Shown here: positions 18,106-26,449 of the stretch, in pieces
How the letters are laid out: the number at the start of each line of letters is the position of its first letter
Position numbering within the stretch: position 1 is the first letter of the stretch
Assembly: GCF_001280015.1 (NCBI RefSeq)
Contig: NZ_LGDV01000262.1
Coordinates: forward strand, 1 to 64,000
Direction of reading: 5' to 3'
DNA from: Streptomyces sp. MMG1121
Lineage (GTDB): Bacteria > Actinomycetota > Actinomycetes > Streptomycetales > Streptomycetaceae
DNA: 64,000 bases
Notes under the pieces: model-generated
The model's database searches: none
The model's input: the letters and a program-made list of their open reading frames with translations, nothing else
What the model was told of the DNA's origin: nothing
Position numbers and translations under genes: made by a program

Positions 18106-18999
18106 TCAGTTCAGTACGCCGGACAGGAGTCCCATCAGGTCGCCCGTCGCGTCGGCGGCGAGCAGGGCGGGCAGGGCGCCCAGGGCGAGGACGGCCGCCG
18201 CGGCGGGCCACAGGTGCGCCGGGGGGCTCGTGTGGAGCGCCGCGATGCGGCGGGTGACGGCCCGGTCGGTGAAGCCCAGGGCGCAGGCGGAGCGGGCGCG
18301 GCCCGCCGTGAGCGCGGCCCGGGCCAGCGCACGGGCGGTGGCCCGGCGGTCCCCGACCGTGGCCGCGGCCTGCTCGTCCGCCCAGCGCTCCACGAGGAAG
18401 GCCACCGCCGTACGCACCGGCTGGAGCAGCGGATTGGCCGCCGCGGCCAGCGTCACCGCCGTCACCAGCGCCCCGTGCCGGTGCGCGAGATGGGCGCGCT
18501 CGTGCGCGAGCAGCACCCGCCGCTCGGCGGGCGCCAGCGCGCTCAGCATCGCCGAGGTCACCAGGATCCGGCCCGGCCGGCCCGGAATCGCGAAGGCCTG
18601 CGGCACCTCGGAGGCGGCGACGATCAGCTCGGTGCCGGCCGGCTGCCCCGCGCACAGCCGCCGCAGCGCCCGCCGTGTGGACCGCTCGGCCCGCACGGCC
18701 CGGTGTACCCGTACGGCGACGACCAGCAGCGCCGCGACCGCGCCGAGCCCGATCACCTCCGGCACGGGATCCATGAACGGACGGCCCTGTTCACGGGCCT
18801 CGCGGATCACCGGCGGTGCGTCTGCGAGCAGCGCGGTGGCGAGCAGGACCAGCGACCAGGTGGTGGCCGTGGCCGTCACCACCGCCGCCGACGCCAGCAC
18901 ACGCGCGGCGAGCGCCGGAGCGACCCGGCGGGCGATCACCGGGCCGACCACGGCCGGCAGCAGCGACAGCACCAGCGGGCCGTACACGTCGAACCTCAT
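18106..18999 (-). CDS. M56-family membrane zinc metallopeptidase
   Basis: This 297-residue protein has several membrane helices around a zinc-protease motif, LLAHERAHLAHRHG, with His166, Glu167 and His170. It thus resembles the protease part of BlaR1/MecR1. It lacks the C-terminal penicillin-binding sensor domain of BlaR1, as is common in actinobacteria. It lies directly behind the BlaI repressor gene with a four-base overlap. By analogy it should sense envelope stress and cause loss of the repressor. The signal is unknown. The gene is convergent with the GH65 gene. Confidence 0.87.
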   Translation of the reverse strand: MRFDVYGPLVLSLLPAVVGPVIARRVAPALAARVLASAAVVTATATTWSLVLLATALLADAPPVIREAREQGRPFMDPVPEVIGLGAVAALLVVAVRVHRAVRAERSTRRALRRLCAGQPAGTELIVAASEVPQAFAIPGRPGRILVTSAMLSALAPAERRVLLAHERAHLAHRHGALVTAVTLAAAANPLLQPVRTAVAFLVERWADEQAAATVGDRRATARALARAALTAGRARSACALGFTDRAVTRRIAALHTSPPAHLWPAAAAVLALGALPALLAADATGDLMGLLSGVLN

Positions 19000-19379
19000 G
19001 CGCCGCCTCCGGCGAGCAGCTCGCGCAGCGCCCGCTCCTCCTCGGGGCTCAGCCCGGTGACGAACTGCTGGAGCGCGGCGATCGGGTCCGGGCCCCGGTC
19101 CAGGGCCTCGTGCATCGCCGCGGCGGTCAGCTCGGCCGCGTTCTTCGCCGGGCGGTACGCGCCGCGCCGCCCGTCCGCGTCCCGCAGCACCAGCCCCTTG
19201 TCGTACAGGCGCTTGAGGATCGTGTGCACCGTGTTGTAGGCGAGTGCCCCGTCGACCTCGGCCTGGATCTCCGCCGGGGTCAGCGGCCGCTCGGTGGCCC
19301 ACAGAGCGGCCAGCACCTCGCTCTCCAGCTCCCCGGCGCTGCGTCGTTCCGCCCTGCCGCGGGACCCTGTGCCAGCCAT
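18996..19379 (-). CDS. BlaI/MecI/CopY family transcriptional repressor
   Basis: This 127-residue protein is a typical small winged-helix repressor. The recognition region reads TPAEIQAEVDGALAYNTVHT, followed by the wing and a C-terminal dimerisation helix set. Family members bind TACA-x-TGTA dyads and are inactivated by an M56 protease partner, which is encoded immediately downstream here. An excellent dyad lies at 19534-19550 in the divergent gap, so the pair probably controls itself and the forward-facing membrane protein genes. Confidence 0.9.
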   Translation of the reverse strand: MAGTGSRGRAERRSAGELESEVLAALWATERPLTPAEIQAEVDGALAYNTVHTILKRLYDKGLVLRDADGRRGAYRPAKNAAELTAAAMHEALDRGPDPIAALQQFVTGLSPEEERALRELLAGGGA

Positions 19380-19533
19380 GCCCCAACCTTACAGCGCGTA
19401 GTGCGAGGGCCGGATGGCCCCGTTCGCCCGACAAAAGCCAGCGATACGGGGTAGTTTGGCAGTGTTTTCCCTGAGGTGGTGACGATGCTCTCACCATGCT
19501 GTGGCGGTGCCTTTCCCGACTCCCGCACCTTGG

Positions 19534-19550
19534 CCCTACACCATGTAGGG
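19534..19550. promoter_or_regulatory. BlaI-type operator palindrome
   Basis: The sequence CCCTACACCATGTAGGG has perfect seven-base arms around CCA and contains the TACA/TGTA half-sites recognised by the BlaI/MecI/CopY family. It sits in the divergent gap, about 155 bases from the repressor start and 42 bases before the small forward gene. Binding is inferred from the match and position. Confidence 0.7.
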
Positions 19551-19591
19551 TGACAGTGTTCCCGCACGCCGCGGGGACAAGAGGGGTGATC

Positions 19592-19705
19592 ATGGCCGGC
19601 AGCGCGTACGTCACACCCACCAGATCCCGTCGAGAGCGTTCCCGTCGGCTGTCCGCCCCCGACCGCCCGCCCCGCGCCACCGCCGTCCCCGGGAGTGGCC
19701 GATGA
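19592..19705 (+). CDS. Small basic peptide, translationally coupled
   Basis: This short gene would encode 37 residues, rich in Arg and Ser (SRRERSRRLS), with no membrane segment. Support is limited to three features: an AGAGGGG ribosome-site-like sequence upstream of the ATG, codon usage that fits, and an exact ATGA overlap of its stop with the start of the next gene. It could be a leader peptide that couples translation of the flippase-like protein. It is too short for homology judgement. Confidence 0.4.
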   Translation: MAGSAYVTPTRSRRERSRRLSAPDRPPRATAVPGSGR

Positions 19706-20652
19706 CGTCCACGGGCACGGAACTCGCCCCGTCCCCCGTCCGGCGCCACCTCTACTGGCACGCAGGCGTCCTGCTCGCCGTCCTGCTCGGCGCGCTCTAC
19801 CTGGCCCGCCGGCACTGGCCCGCGCTGGAGAGCGGGGCCGGGCGGCTGGCCGGCGCCGATCCGGGCTGGCTCATGGTCGGCGCGACCGCGGCCCTCGGCA
19901 CCTGGGGGGCCTCGGCGCTGGCCCAGCAGGGCGCGGTCCTGCGACGGCTGCCCGGCCCCCGGCTGGTCGCCGCCCAGTTCGCCGCCTGCGCCGCCAACCA
20001 CCTGCTGCCCGCCGGACTCGGCGCGGGCGCGGTCAACCTGCGGTTCCTGATGCGCTGCGGGCTGCCCGCGACCCGCAGCGCCAGCGCCCTCGCCGTCAAA
20101 GCCACCGCCGGCGCCGTCGTCCGTCTGGCGCTGATCGCCCTGCTCGTCCCCTTCTGCCCGGGCCTGCTGCGCCCGCCCCACCTCTCCGCGACCGCCCTCG
20201 CATGCGTCCTGGGCGCCGTCGCCCTCCTGGCGGGCCTGCTCGCGACCCCGCTGTGGCCGCGCTGCCGCCGGGCCCTCGCGGCCGTACTCGTCGACATCCG
20301 CGCGCTGCACGCCCGCCCCGCGCGCGCGGCGGCCCTGTGGGGCGGCTCCGTCGCCTTCGCCGCTCTGCACTCCGTGGTGCTCATCGCCGTCACCCGGGCC
20401 GTCGGACTGCCCCTGCCCCCGCTCCAGGTGGCCCTGCTGTACCTCGCCGCCAGCAGCGCCGCCGCCCTGCTGCCCACCCCGGGCGGACTCGGCTCCCTGG
20501 ACGCGGCGCTCGCCCTCGCCCTGACCGTCGCCGGCGCCCCCGGCGCGGCCGCCGCCTCCGCCGTGCTCGGCTACCGGCTGCTGACGGTGTGGCTGCCCCT
20601 GCTCCCGGGGCTGCTGGTGCTCGGGGCGCTGGTGCGGCGCAAGGCCCTGTGA
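19702..20652 (+). CDS. Lysylphosphatidylglycerol synthase transmembrane region / flippase-like protein
   Basis: This 316-residue polytopic protein has about eight hydrophobic segments and the family features QFAACAANHLLPAGLGAG, NLRFLMRCG and, near the C-terminus, LPTPGGLGSLDAALAL. It matches the UPF0104/MprF-like flippase domain without the lysyl-transferase part. Such proteins are thought to flip or sense lipids. Its start overlaps a small upstream gene by four bases. The BlaI-type operator lies in front, which suggests control by envelope stress. Confidence 0.85.
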   Translation: MTSTGTELAPSPVRRHLYWHAGVLLAVLLGALYLARRHWPALESGAGRLAGADPGWLMVGATAALGTWGASALAQQGAVLRRLPGPRLVAAQFAACAANHLLPAGLGAGAVNLRFLMRCGLPATRSASALAVKATAGAVVRLALIALLVPFCPGLLRPPHLSATALACVLGAVALLAGLLATPLWPRCRRALAAVLVDIRALHARPARAAALWGGSVAFAALHSVVLIAVTRAVGLPLPPLQVALLYLAASSAAALLPTPGGLGSLDAALALALTVAGAPGAAAASAVLGYRLLTVWLPLLPGLLVLGALVRRKAL

Positions 20653-20726
20653 GGGACGGGGAGTTTCCCACGGGCCCGTGTCAGGTAGGAGTCGGGTGTC
20701 TGGTGCCGCACAGGAGGGGGAGAGCC

Positions 20727-21581
20727 ATGCCGGGGCACGACACAGCGGGGCTGCCGAGCGAGGCGTTCTTCACGCCGGGAGCATCGTCCTTCACCGAGTT
20801 CCTGGCCGCACACCGCCCGGGACTGCTGCCCACCGAGCCCACACTGCCCGCCGGAGTACGGACGCCACCCGACACGTTCCCGCACGGCACCACGGTGCTC
20901 GCCCTGACCTACGGCGACGGCGTGCTGATCGCCGGCGACCGCCGGGCCACCATGGGCAATCTCATCGCCCAGCGCGACCTGGAGAAGGTGCATCCGGCCG
21001 ACGACCACACGGCCGTCGCCTTCGCCGGCACCGTCGGACTCGCCGTCGACATGGTGCGCCTGTACCAGGTCGAGCTCACCCACTTCGAGAAGATCGAGGG
21101 CACGCCGATGACCCTCGCGGGCAAGGCGACCCGGCTCGCGGCCATGATCCGGCAGAACCTCGCCCAGGCCATGCAGGGCCTCGCCGTCGTCCCGCTGCTC
21201 GCCGGGTACGACCTCACCGCGCCCGTGGGCCGCCGCGGCCGCATCTTCGGCTTCGACCCGGCCGGCGGCCTGTACGAGAAGGACGACTTCTACGCCGAGG
21301 GCTCCGGCTCCCCGTACGCCCGGGGTGCCCTGAAGAAGCTGTACCGGCCCGGCCTGACCCGCCGCGAAGCCGTCCTCGCGGCGCTCCAGGCGCTGTACGA
21401 CGCGGCGGACGACGACTCGGCCACCGGCGGTCCCGACCTGAACCGCCGTATCTTCCCCGTCGTGTCGGTGATCACCGAAGACGGCTTCGAGCGGCTGGCG
21501 CAGACGGAGACCGAGGAACTGAGCCGGGAGATGATCCTGCGGCGCGGCGACCGCCCGGACGGGCTGCACGCCGCGCCCTGA
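20727..21581 (+). CDS. prcB: Proteasome beta subunit (solitary)
   Basis: This 284-residue protein is a 20S proteasome beta subunit. A propeptide of 54 residues ends in FPHG; autocleavage would expose Thr55, the catalytic Thr1 of TTVLALTYGDGV. Asp17, Arg19 and Lys33 of the mature numbering are present in AGDRRATMGNLIAQRDLEKV, so the active site looks intact. The start has AGGAGGGGG upstream. Normal actinobacterial prcB sits in an operon with pup and prcA; none of these is here. No alpha subunit, dop, pafA or ATPase gene is nearby. It may be a second, divergent beta subunit that pairs with the main PrcA encoded elsewhere. Confidence 0.9.
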   Translation: MPGHDTAGLPSEAFFTPGASSFTEFLAAHRPGLLPTEPTLPAGVRTPPDTFPHGTTVLALTYGDGVLIAGDRRATMGNLIAQRDLEKVHPADDHTAVAFAGTVGLAVDMVRLYQVELTHFEKIEGTPMTLAGKATRLAAMIRQNLAQAMQGLAVVPLLAGYDLTAPVGRRGRIFGFDPAGGLYEKDDFYAEGSGSPYARGALKKLYRPGLTRREAVLAALQALYDAADDDSATGGPDLNRRIFPVVSVITEDGFERLAQTETEELSREMILRRGDRPDGLHAAP

Positions 21582-21736
21582 CCCTGGCGGACCGGGCGCT
21601 CGGGATGCGTTCGGGTTCCGCTCGGCACCGTCGCGGCCATGACACGGGAGGGGGGCCGGCCGGCGGCTCGCCCCCAGCCGCAGGTCCGTCGGTCCGCTTC
21701 AGCTCGCCGGGCCGGGCGGCTCGTGTGCCGGGGCCG

Positions 21737-22191
21737 TCACGGCCCGGTCTCCGGTGCGCTGCCCGCGAGGTGGGCCAGGGCTACGGAGGCGTGACAGGCG
21801 ATGCCCGAGGCGATCACGTCCTCGTCGATGGTCATGCGGGGCGAGTGCAGTGACGGGGCCTCATGCGGTGCCAGGCCCGGTCCTCGGTGACCGGCAGGGC
21901 GTCCATGTCGGCGCGCAGCAGGATCGTCGGGCCGTCGGCCGCCGCGGTGAGGAGCGCGGTGCCCGAGGACAGTGTGCGGCCGGTGCGGATCTCCAGGCCG
22001 AGGCCGTCAAGGGCGTCCAGCACGAGGCGTTGTGTGTCCGGGAGGTCGAGGCCCAGCTCCGGACAGGCGTGCAGGGCGCGGCGCAGGGCGACCGCGTCGG
22101 GGGCCAGTCGGCGGGCCTCGTCGAGGAGGGAACCGGCGACGGTTTCCTGTGCGGACGGGGCGCCGTACGAAGCCCGGGGCGGAGGTGTCAT
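21737..22191 (-). pseudogene. M20 amidohydrolase with internal deletion and frameshift
   Basis: From the ATG at 22191 (GGAGA upstream) the first 104 residues follow the M20 aminoacylase/amidohydrolase family: LRRALHACPELGLDLPDTQ and ILLRADMDALPVTED. The next family element, the HACGHDxH metal site, is missing. Near 21880 the frame changes, and the product would end after the unrelated tail RAWHRMRPRHCTRPA. In another frame the family's C-terminus then appears, as SLHSPRMTIDEDVIASGIAC, with a stop at 21737. About 250 internal residues are therefore absent relative to a usual 400-residue enzyme. The gene cannot make an active hydrolase. Confidence 0.8.
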
Positions 22192-22314
22192 ACGACCGGT
22201 TCTCCTTCCCGGACCGGGCCCGTGGCGGTACCCGGCCCGCAGCGGCTTCGTGCGAGGCGGCGGCGGTACTTCTCCACGGCAGGGACCCGCGGGCCCCGAC
22301 CCGACAGACCGCCT

Positions 22315-22334
22315 GGATCCCGCCCACGGGATCC
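22315..22334. other. Small perfect hairpin
   Basis: GGATCCCG and CGGGATCC are exact reverse complements around the tetraloop CCCA. It lies in the 300-base gap (22192-22492) upstream of the broken M20 gene and of the small forward gene. Without a T-run it is not a clear terminator. Nothing else was recognised in the gap. Confidence 0.4.
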
Positions 22335-22492
22335 GCAGGGGGCCGCTCGCCGACAGGACGGCGGAATTCGTCCGCTGATCAGGGGGCGACGCGCTGACAT
22401 GCTCGAATGACGACAGCCCGTGAACCCGGGTGAGGGTGAGGACCGGCCTGTCAACCTGCTGCTGCCTGGCCGCCGAATGCCCGGAGGGGTTC

Positions 22493-22705
22493 ATGGGCGA
22501 CGACGACCAGGCCGACGGCTACTCGTGCAACCTGTCCCACGACCACTCGGCCCGCCGGCTGTGGGGCCTCAACGAGGTGTCGGGGGACCGCTCGGGGTCG
22601 GGCAAGTGCCTCGCGCTCGGTGCCACCGCGACGGAGGGCACCCAGCTGATCCAGTACCGGCGCAACGGCAAGCCCGACGAGGGCTGGGAGCGGATCTCCC
22701 GCTGA
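22493..22705 (+). CDS. Small hypothetical protein with ricin-like half repeat
   Basis: This 70-residue protein has GGAGGGG just before the ATG, although the spacing is short. The C-terminal half, SGKCLALGATATEGTQLIQY followed by a Trp-containing end, resembles one beta-trefoil unit of ricin-type lectin domains (a KCL start, GT-Q, and W). A single unit would not fold into a full trefoil, so it may be a degraded remnant or an unrelated short family. There is no signal peptide. Two cysteines are visible. Confidence 0.55.
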   Translation: MGDDDQADGYSCNLSHDHSARRLWGLNEVSGDRSGSGKCLALGATATEGTQLIQYRRNGKPDEGWERISR

Positions 22706-22781
22706 CGGGGACCGCGGCCGCCAGCGGCCCCGCGGGCGCTCGCACCCTGGCGTCCGCACCGGGAGCGAGGTCCGAGCGCGG

Positions 22782-24155
22782 TCATCCCGCGGGCACGGTG
22801 ACCACGAACCGCGCCCCGGGCCCGTGCCCGGGGTCGTGGGACACCTCACCCCCCGCCGACCTGGCCAGACGCCGGGCCAGTGGCAGCCCGAGGCCCGCTC
22901 CGACGTGCCCGTCGCCGGGGTCGGCCCGCTTGCCGGGCTGGAAGAGCAGCTGGGTGAAGGCGCCGGGCACGCCCGGGCCGTCGTCCGTGACCTCGATGCG
23001 GATGCCGCCGCCCTCGCGGCTCGCGGCGAGCGTGACCGTCGTACGGGCGTGGCGCACCGCGTTGGCCAGCAGCGGACTGACGATCCGTTCGAGCAGCGGC
23101 GGCTGGACCCCGGCCGTCAGCGGTCCCGGGCCGCCCGGTACGTCGACCCGCACCACGCCGGGGGCGTCGGCGTGCGCGGCGAGTCGGTGCAGCACCGTCG
23201 GTACGTCGGCGGTGCCGGGAGCCGTCGGCACGCCCTCGCGGGCCTCGTCCAGCAGGGTGTCGCAGATGGCGCGCATCGACTGCGCGGCCTCGGCGACGAC
23301 CTCGTGCGAGGCCTGGGTCTCGGCGTCGCTGCGCGGGCGGGCGCGCCACCAGTCCAGCTCGGCGACGATCCGGCTGAGCGGGGTGCGCAGCTCGTGGGAC
23401 AGTTCACCGGTCAGCTGCCGCTCGTGCCGCAGCACCGCCCGGATGCGGTCCAGCAGGGAGTCCAACGAGGCGCCCAGGGCGGCCAGTTCGGCCGGCCTGC
23501 CCCGGCCCGCGAAACGCTCCTCGGACCCCACCGCGCTCCACTGCGTGGCCTGGTCCGTCATGGTGCGCACCGGCCGCAGGGCCCGCCCCACCGCCAGCCG
23601 GGTCAGGGCGTAGGTGACGGCCAGCATCACCGCGTCCAGCGCGAACGAACCGAGCAGCAGCGTCCGCGCCGAACTGCGGTACGGCGCGAGGTCCAGCGCC
23701 GTGACCACGGTGGCCCGCGCCGCGGCGTCGGGCACCGGTTCCGCGCACAGCCGCACCGTGTCGGCACCCCGCACCGTGCGGCACTCGCGTCGGCCCCGGG
23801 CGGCCAGCGCGCCGGCGGCACGGGTGAGTCCGCCGGCCCCGGACGGAGGTTGCTCCAGCAGCCGGCCGTCGGCGTAGATCCACGCGTTGGTGTCCAGGAG
23901 CCGATCGCCCGAGGTCTCCAGCACCCGTACCCGGCCGTGCCGGGTGTCGACGGTCGTGGCCACGGCCGCAGCGCGGGTGCGCAGTTCGTCGTCCGCCTCG
24001 TGCTGCAGGCGATGGCGGACCACGGTGTTGAACGCCACGGTGAGGATCACCATCAGCAGCGCGGCCGTGGTCAGCGCGACCAGCGAGAGCCGCCCGCGCA
24101 GGGTGCGCGGCGCGAGCCGGGCGAAGAACGCCGGGGAACGTGCGGGGAGGCTCAT
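22782..24155 (-). CDS. Two-component sensor histidine kinase
   Basis: This 457-residue kinase has two membrane helices (about 25-45 and 165-187) enclosing a periplasmic-type sensor region of about 120 residues. A HAMP linker follows, then a dimerisation domain with the phospho-acceptor His254 in GELSHELRTPLSRI. The ATPase domain shows LLANAVRHA (N box), TDDGPGVPG (G1) and VGAGLGLPLARRL (G2). The start overlaps the response-regulator stop by four bases (ATGA), so the two genes are translated together. The sensor region contains a cysteine pair (ECRTVRG, RLCAEP). The signal is unknown; the neighbouring PAP2 phosphatase hints at envelope lipids. Confidence 0.92.
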   Translation of the reverse strand: MSLPARSPAFFARLAPRTLRGRLSLVALTTAALLMVILTVAFNTVVRHRLQHEADDELRTRAAAVATTVDTRHGRVRVLETSGDRLLDTNAWIYADGRLLEQPPSGAGGLTRAAGALAARGRRECRTVRGADTVRLCAEPVPDAAARATVVTALDLAPYRSSARTLLLGSFALDAVMLAVTYALTRLAVGRALRPVRTMTDQATQWSAVGSEERFAGRGRPAELAALGASLDSLLDRIRAVLRHERQLTGELSHELRTPLSRIVAELDWWRARPRSDAETQASHEVVAEAAQSMRAICDTLLDEAREGVPTAPGTADVPTVLHRLAAHADAPGVVRVDVPGGPGPLTAGVQPPLLERIVSPLLANAVRHARTTVTLAASREGGGIRIEVTDDGPGVPGAFTQLLFQPGKRADPGDGHVGAGLGLPLARRLARSAGGEVSHDPGHGPGARFVVTVPAG

Positions 24156-24817
24156 GTCAGACGGTGGCCGATCCCGCGCGCGGTGGCGATGGTCAGCTCG
24201 CTGCCGGCCGCGCGCAGCTTGCGGCGCAGCCGGGTCAGGTACTGGTCCAGCGTGTTGTCGCTGACCTGCGCCCCTTCCGGCCACCCGGCGCGCAGCAGCT
24301 CGCGACGGCGCACCAGCTCCCCGCCCGCGGCCGAGAGCGCCGCCAGCAGCCGGAACTCCGTCGGGGTGAGGTCGACGCGCCGGCCGTGCACGCTGACGCT
24401 GTGCCGGACGGGGTCCAGCACCAGGCCGCCCGGAGCGGTGGGGGCGGCCGCAGGCGCGGCCCGGCGCAGGGCGGCCCGCAGCCGGGCGGCCAGTTCGGCG
24501 AGGTGGAAGGGCTTGGGCAGGTAGTCGTCGCCGCCCGCCGAGAAGCCCGACAGCCGGTCGGTCAGCCCGTGCCGCGCGGTCAGGAAGACCACCGGCGCGA
24601 GGAAGCCGCCCGCGCGCATCGCCTGGCAGACGTCGCGGCCGTCGGCGTCGGGCAGTCCGACGTCCAGCACGGCGGCCGACACGTCCGCCGTCGCCAGCCG
24701 CAGGGCGGTCGCGCCGTCGGGGGCCGGGACCGTGTCGAAGTCCTCGTCGTGCAGACCACGGCGCAGCACGTCACGCAGGGCGTGATCGTCCTCGACGATG
24801 AGGATCCTGGGGCGCAT
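24152..24817 (-). CDS. OmpR/PhoB-family response regulator
   Basis: This 221-residue regulator has a receiver domain with Asp10-Asp11, the phosphorylation site Asp52 in VLDVGLPDADG, and the Lys in DDYLPKPFHL. A winged-helix DNA-binding domain follows, with DLTPTEFRLLAAL and the recognition-helix area DNTLDQYLTRLRRKL. It is the partner of the histidine kinase immediately downstream. Its 5' end lies inside the 3' end of the PAP2 phosphatase gene by 47 bases, so those three genes are tightly packed in one transcription unit. Confidence 0.93.
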   Translation of the reverse strand: MRPRILIVEDDHALRDVLRRGLHDEDFDTVPAPDGATALRLATADVSAAVLDVGLPDADGRDVCQAMRAGGFLAPVVFLTARHGLTDRLSGFSAGGDDYLPKPFHLAELAARLRAALRRAAPAAAPTAPGGLVLDPVRHSVSVHGRRVDLTPTEFRLLAALSAAGGELVRRRELLRAGWPEGAQVSDNTLDQYLTRLRRKLRAAGSELTIATARGIGHRLT

Positions 24818-25529
24818 GACTCTCCACCGGCCCGTCGGCCGAATCGCTGGGGTGGGACGTGCCCGGCTCCGGGGCACGCGGGACGAAGCGGCGCGCGGGC
24901 GGCCACCGGGCCACCGCGCACACGAACAGGGCGAGCCAGCCGACGGCGAACAGCCAGCCGCCGACCACATCGGTGAACCAGTGCACGCCGAGAAAGACAC
25001 GGGTCAGTCCCACGCCCGCGCCCCACAGGGCGATCAGCGCACACAGCGCGGTCCGGCCTCGCGGGGCGCGCAGGCCGAGGGCCAGGATCAGCAGGCCGGC
25101 GGTCAGCGCGGACGTGGTGGTGTGGCCGGAGGGGAACGACCAGCCGGAGGCATACGCCTGCCAGTCGTACCGGGGCGGCCGGGCCCGGCCGACCAGGTCC
25201 ATCAGGCCGTACCGCACGGCCTGGCCCGCGCCGAGGCAGACCACGGCGAGCAGCGCGGCCGCCAGTCGCTGCCGTGCGGTGCGGCCCGCGACCAGCCCGG
25301 CCACGACCGCCACGACGTACGGGAGGGCACCCGTGCCCGTCGAGGTCAGCGCGCGGGCGACCGCCACCGCCACCGGCGGGCGGTGTCCGACGGACCAGGA
25401 CAGCAGGCCCTGGTCCACGGACAGCGGGCCCCCGTGGCCGCCGGCCACCACCGCGGCCAGCACCCCGAACGCGGACCAGGCGATCAGGGCCACGACACCC
25501 GCGGACATCACCCGGCATCGGGACGTCAT
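24771..25529 (-). CDS. PAP2-family membrane phosphatase
   Basis: This 252-residue integral membrane protein has the three motifs of lipid phosphatases: LVGRARPPRYDW at about 112-123, SFPSGHTTTS at 131-140, and LTRVFLGVHWFTDVVGG at 175-191 with Arg178, His183 and Asp187. Five to six hydrophobic segments surround these. Such enzymes dephosphorylate undecaprenyl pyrophosphate or phosphatidic-acid-type lipids at the outer membrane face. The end of the gene overlaps the response-regulator start by 47 bases. The two-component system may control it or respond to its product. Confidence 0.88.
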   Translation of the reverse strand: MTSRCRVMSAGVVALIAWSAFGVLAAVVAGGHGGPLSVDQGLLSWSVGHRPPVAVAVARALTSTGTGALPYVVAVVAGLVAGRTARQRLAAALLAVVCLGAGQAVRYGLMDLVGRARPPRYDWQAYASGWSFPSGHTTTSALTAGLLILALGLRAPRGRTALCALIALWGAGVGLTRVFLGVHWFTDVVGGWLFAVGWLALFVCAVARWPPARRFVPRAPEPGTSHPSDSADGPVESHAPQDPHRRGRSRPA

Positions 25530-25725
25530 GCCGTGCCCCGCACCGGCAGCGGGCGAGGCCGGGTCCCCAGGGCGGGCGAGCGGAGGGCGACCGCGGCGGC
25601 GCAGTCGAACGCCACTGGCACCGCCACCGGTACGCACACCCCCACCGGTACGAACGCAGCCGCCCCGGACGCCGACACGTTCCCGCGCAGTCGTCGGTCG
25701 GCGGACGAGCCCGTCGGAGCGAGGT

Positions 25726-26388
25726 TCATCCGCGGGCCTTGCCGGCGGCCTTGCGGGCGCGCAGCAGCTCGGCGGCGAGCGGGAGCAGGGACACGACGAC
25801 GATCAGCGCGATCACCGGCAGCAGGTACGTGTCGATGCTCGGGATCGAGGAGCCCAGCGCGTATCCGGCGAGCGTGAGGCCGAGGCTCCACACGAGTCCG
25901 CCCGCCATCTGCCAGAGGGTGAAGGTCCGGGCCGGTACGCCGAGCGCGCCCGCCATCGGGTTCAGCACCGTACGCACCACCGGGATGAAGCGGGCCAGCA
26001 CGATCGCCTTCGCGTAGCCGTACCGCTCCAGCAGTTCCTCGGCGCGGTGCGCGCCCTCGCGCAGCTTCGCCGACCGGCTGCGGGCCAGCAGCGCACTGCC
26101 CGCCTTGCGGCCGATCAGGAACCCGCACTGCGCGCCGGCCAGCGCGCCGACGGCCGCCGCGCCGAGCAGCGGACCGAGCGAGAGGTGCAGCCCGCGGTCG
26201 GCGGAGCCCGTGCACAGCAGGCCCGCCGTGAACAGCAACGAGTCCCCGGGCAGGAAGAACCCGATCAGCAGGCCGGTCTCGGCGAAGAGCACCACACCGA
26301 CGCCGAGCACACCGAAGGCGGCGAGCAGGGAGTGGGCGTCGAGCACGTTGACCGCGAGCTGCGATGCCAGGTGTGGGGGAGCGGCCAT
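25726..26388 (-). CDS. DedA family membrane protein
   Basis: This 220-residue protein has the DedA/VTT pattern: FAETGLLIGFFLPGDSLLF near the N-terminus, an ARFIPVVRTVLNPMAGALG segment in the middle, and two further helices. DedA proteins are thought to flip polyprenyl or other phospholipids across the membrane. It lies upstream of the PAP2 phosphatase on the same strand, about 200 bases away, so the two may act on the same lipid carrier pool. The 25530-25725 gap shows no gene. Confidence 0.9.
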   Translation of the reverse strand: MAAPPHLASQLAVNVLDAHSLLAAFGVLGVGVVLFAETGLLIGFFLPGDSLLFTAGLLCTGSADRGLHLSLGPLLGAAAVGALAGAQCGFLIGRKAGSALLARSRSAKLREGAHRAEELLERYGYAKAIVLARFIPVVRTVLNPMAGALGVPARTFTLWQMAGGLVWSLGLTLAGYALGSSIPSIDTYLLPVIALIVVVSLLPLAAELLRARKAAGKARG

Positions 26389-26449
26389 CGCCGTACGCCT
26401 TTCCTTCGGCTCTCTTCGGGATACATCCGGCTCTTCCGGGAGTACCTCT

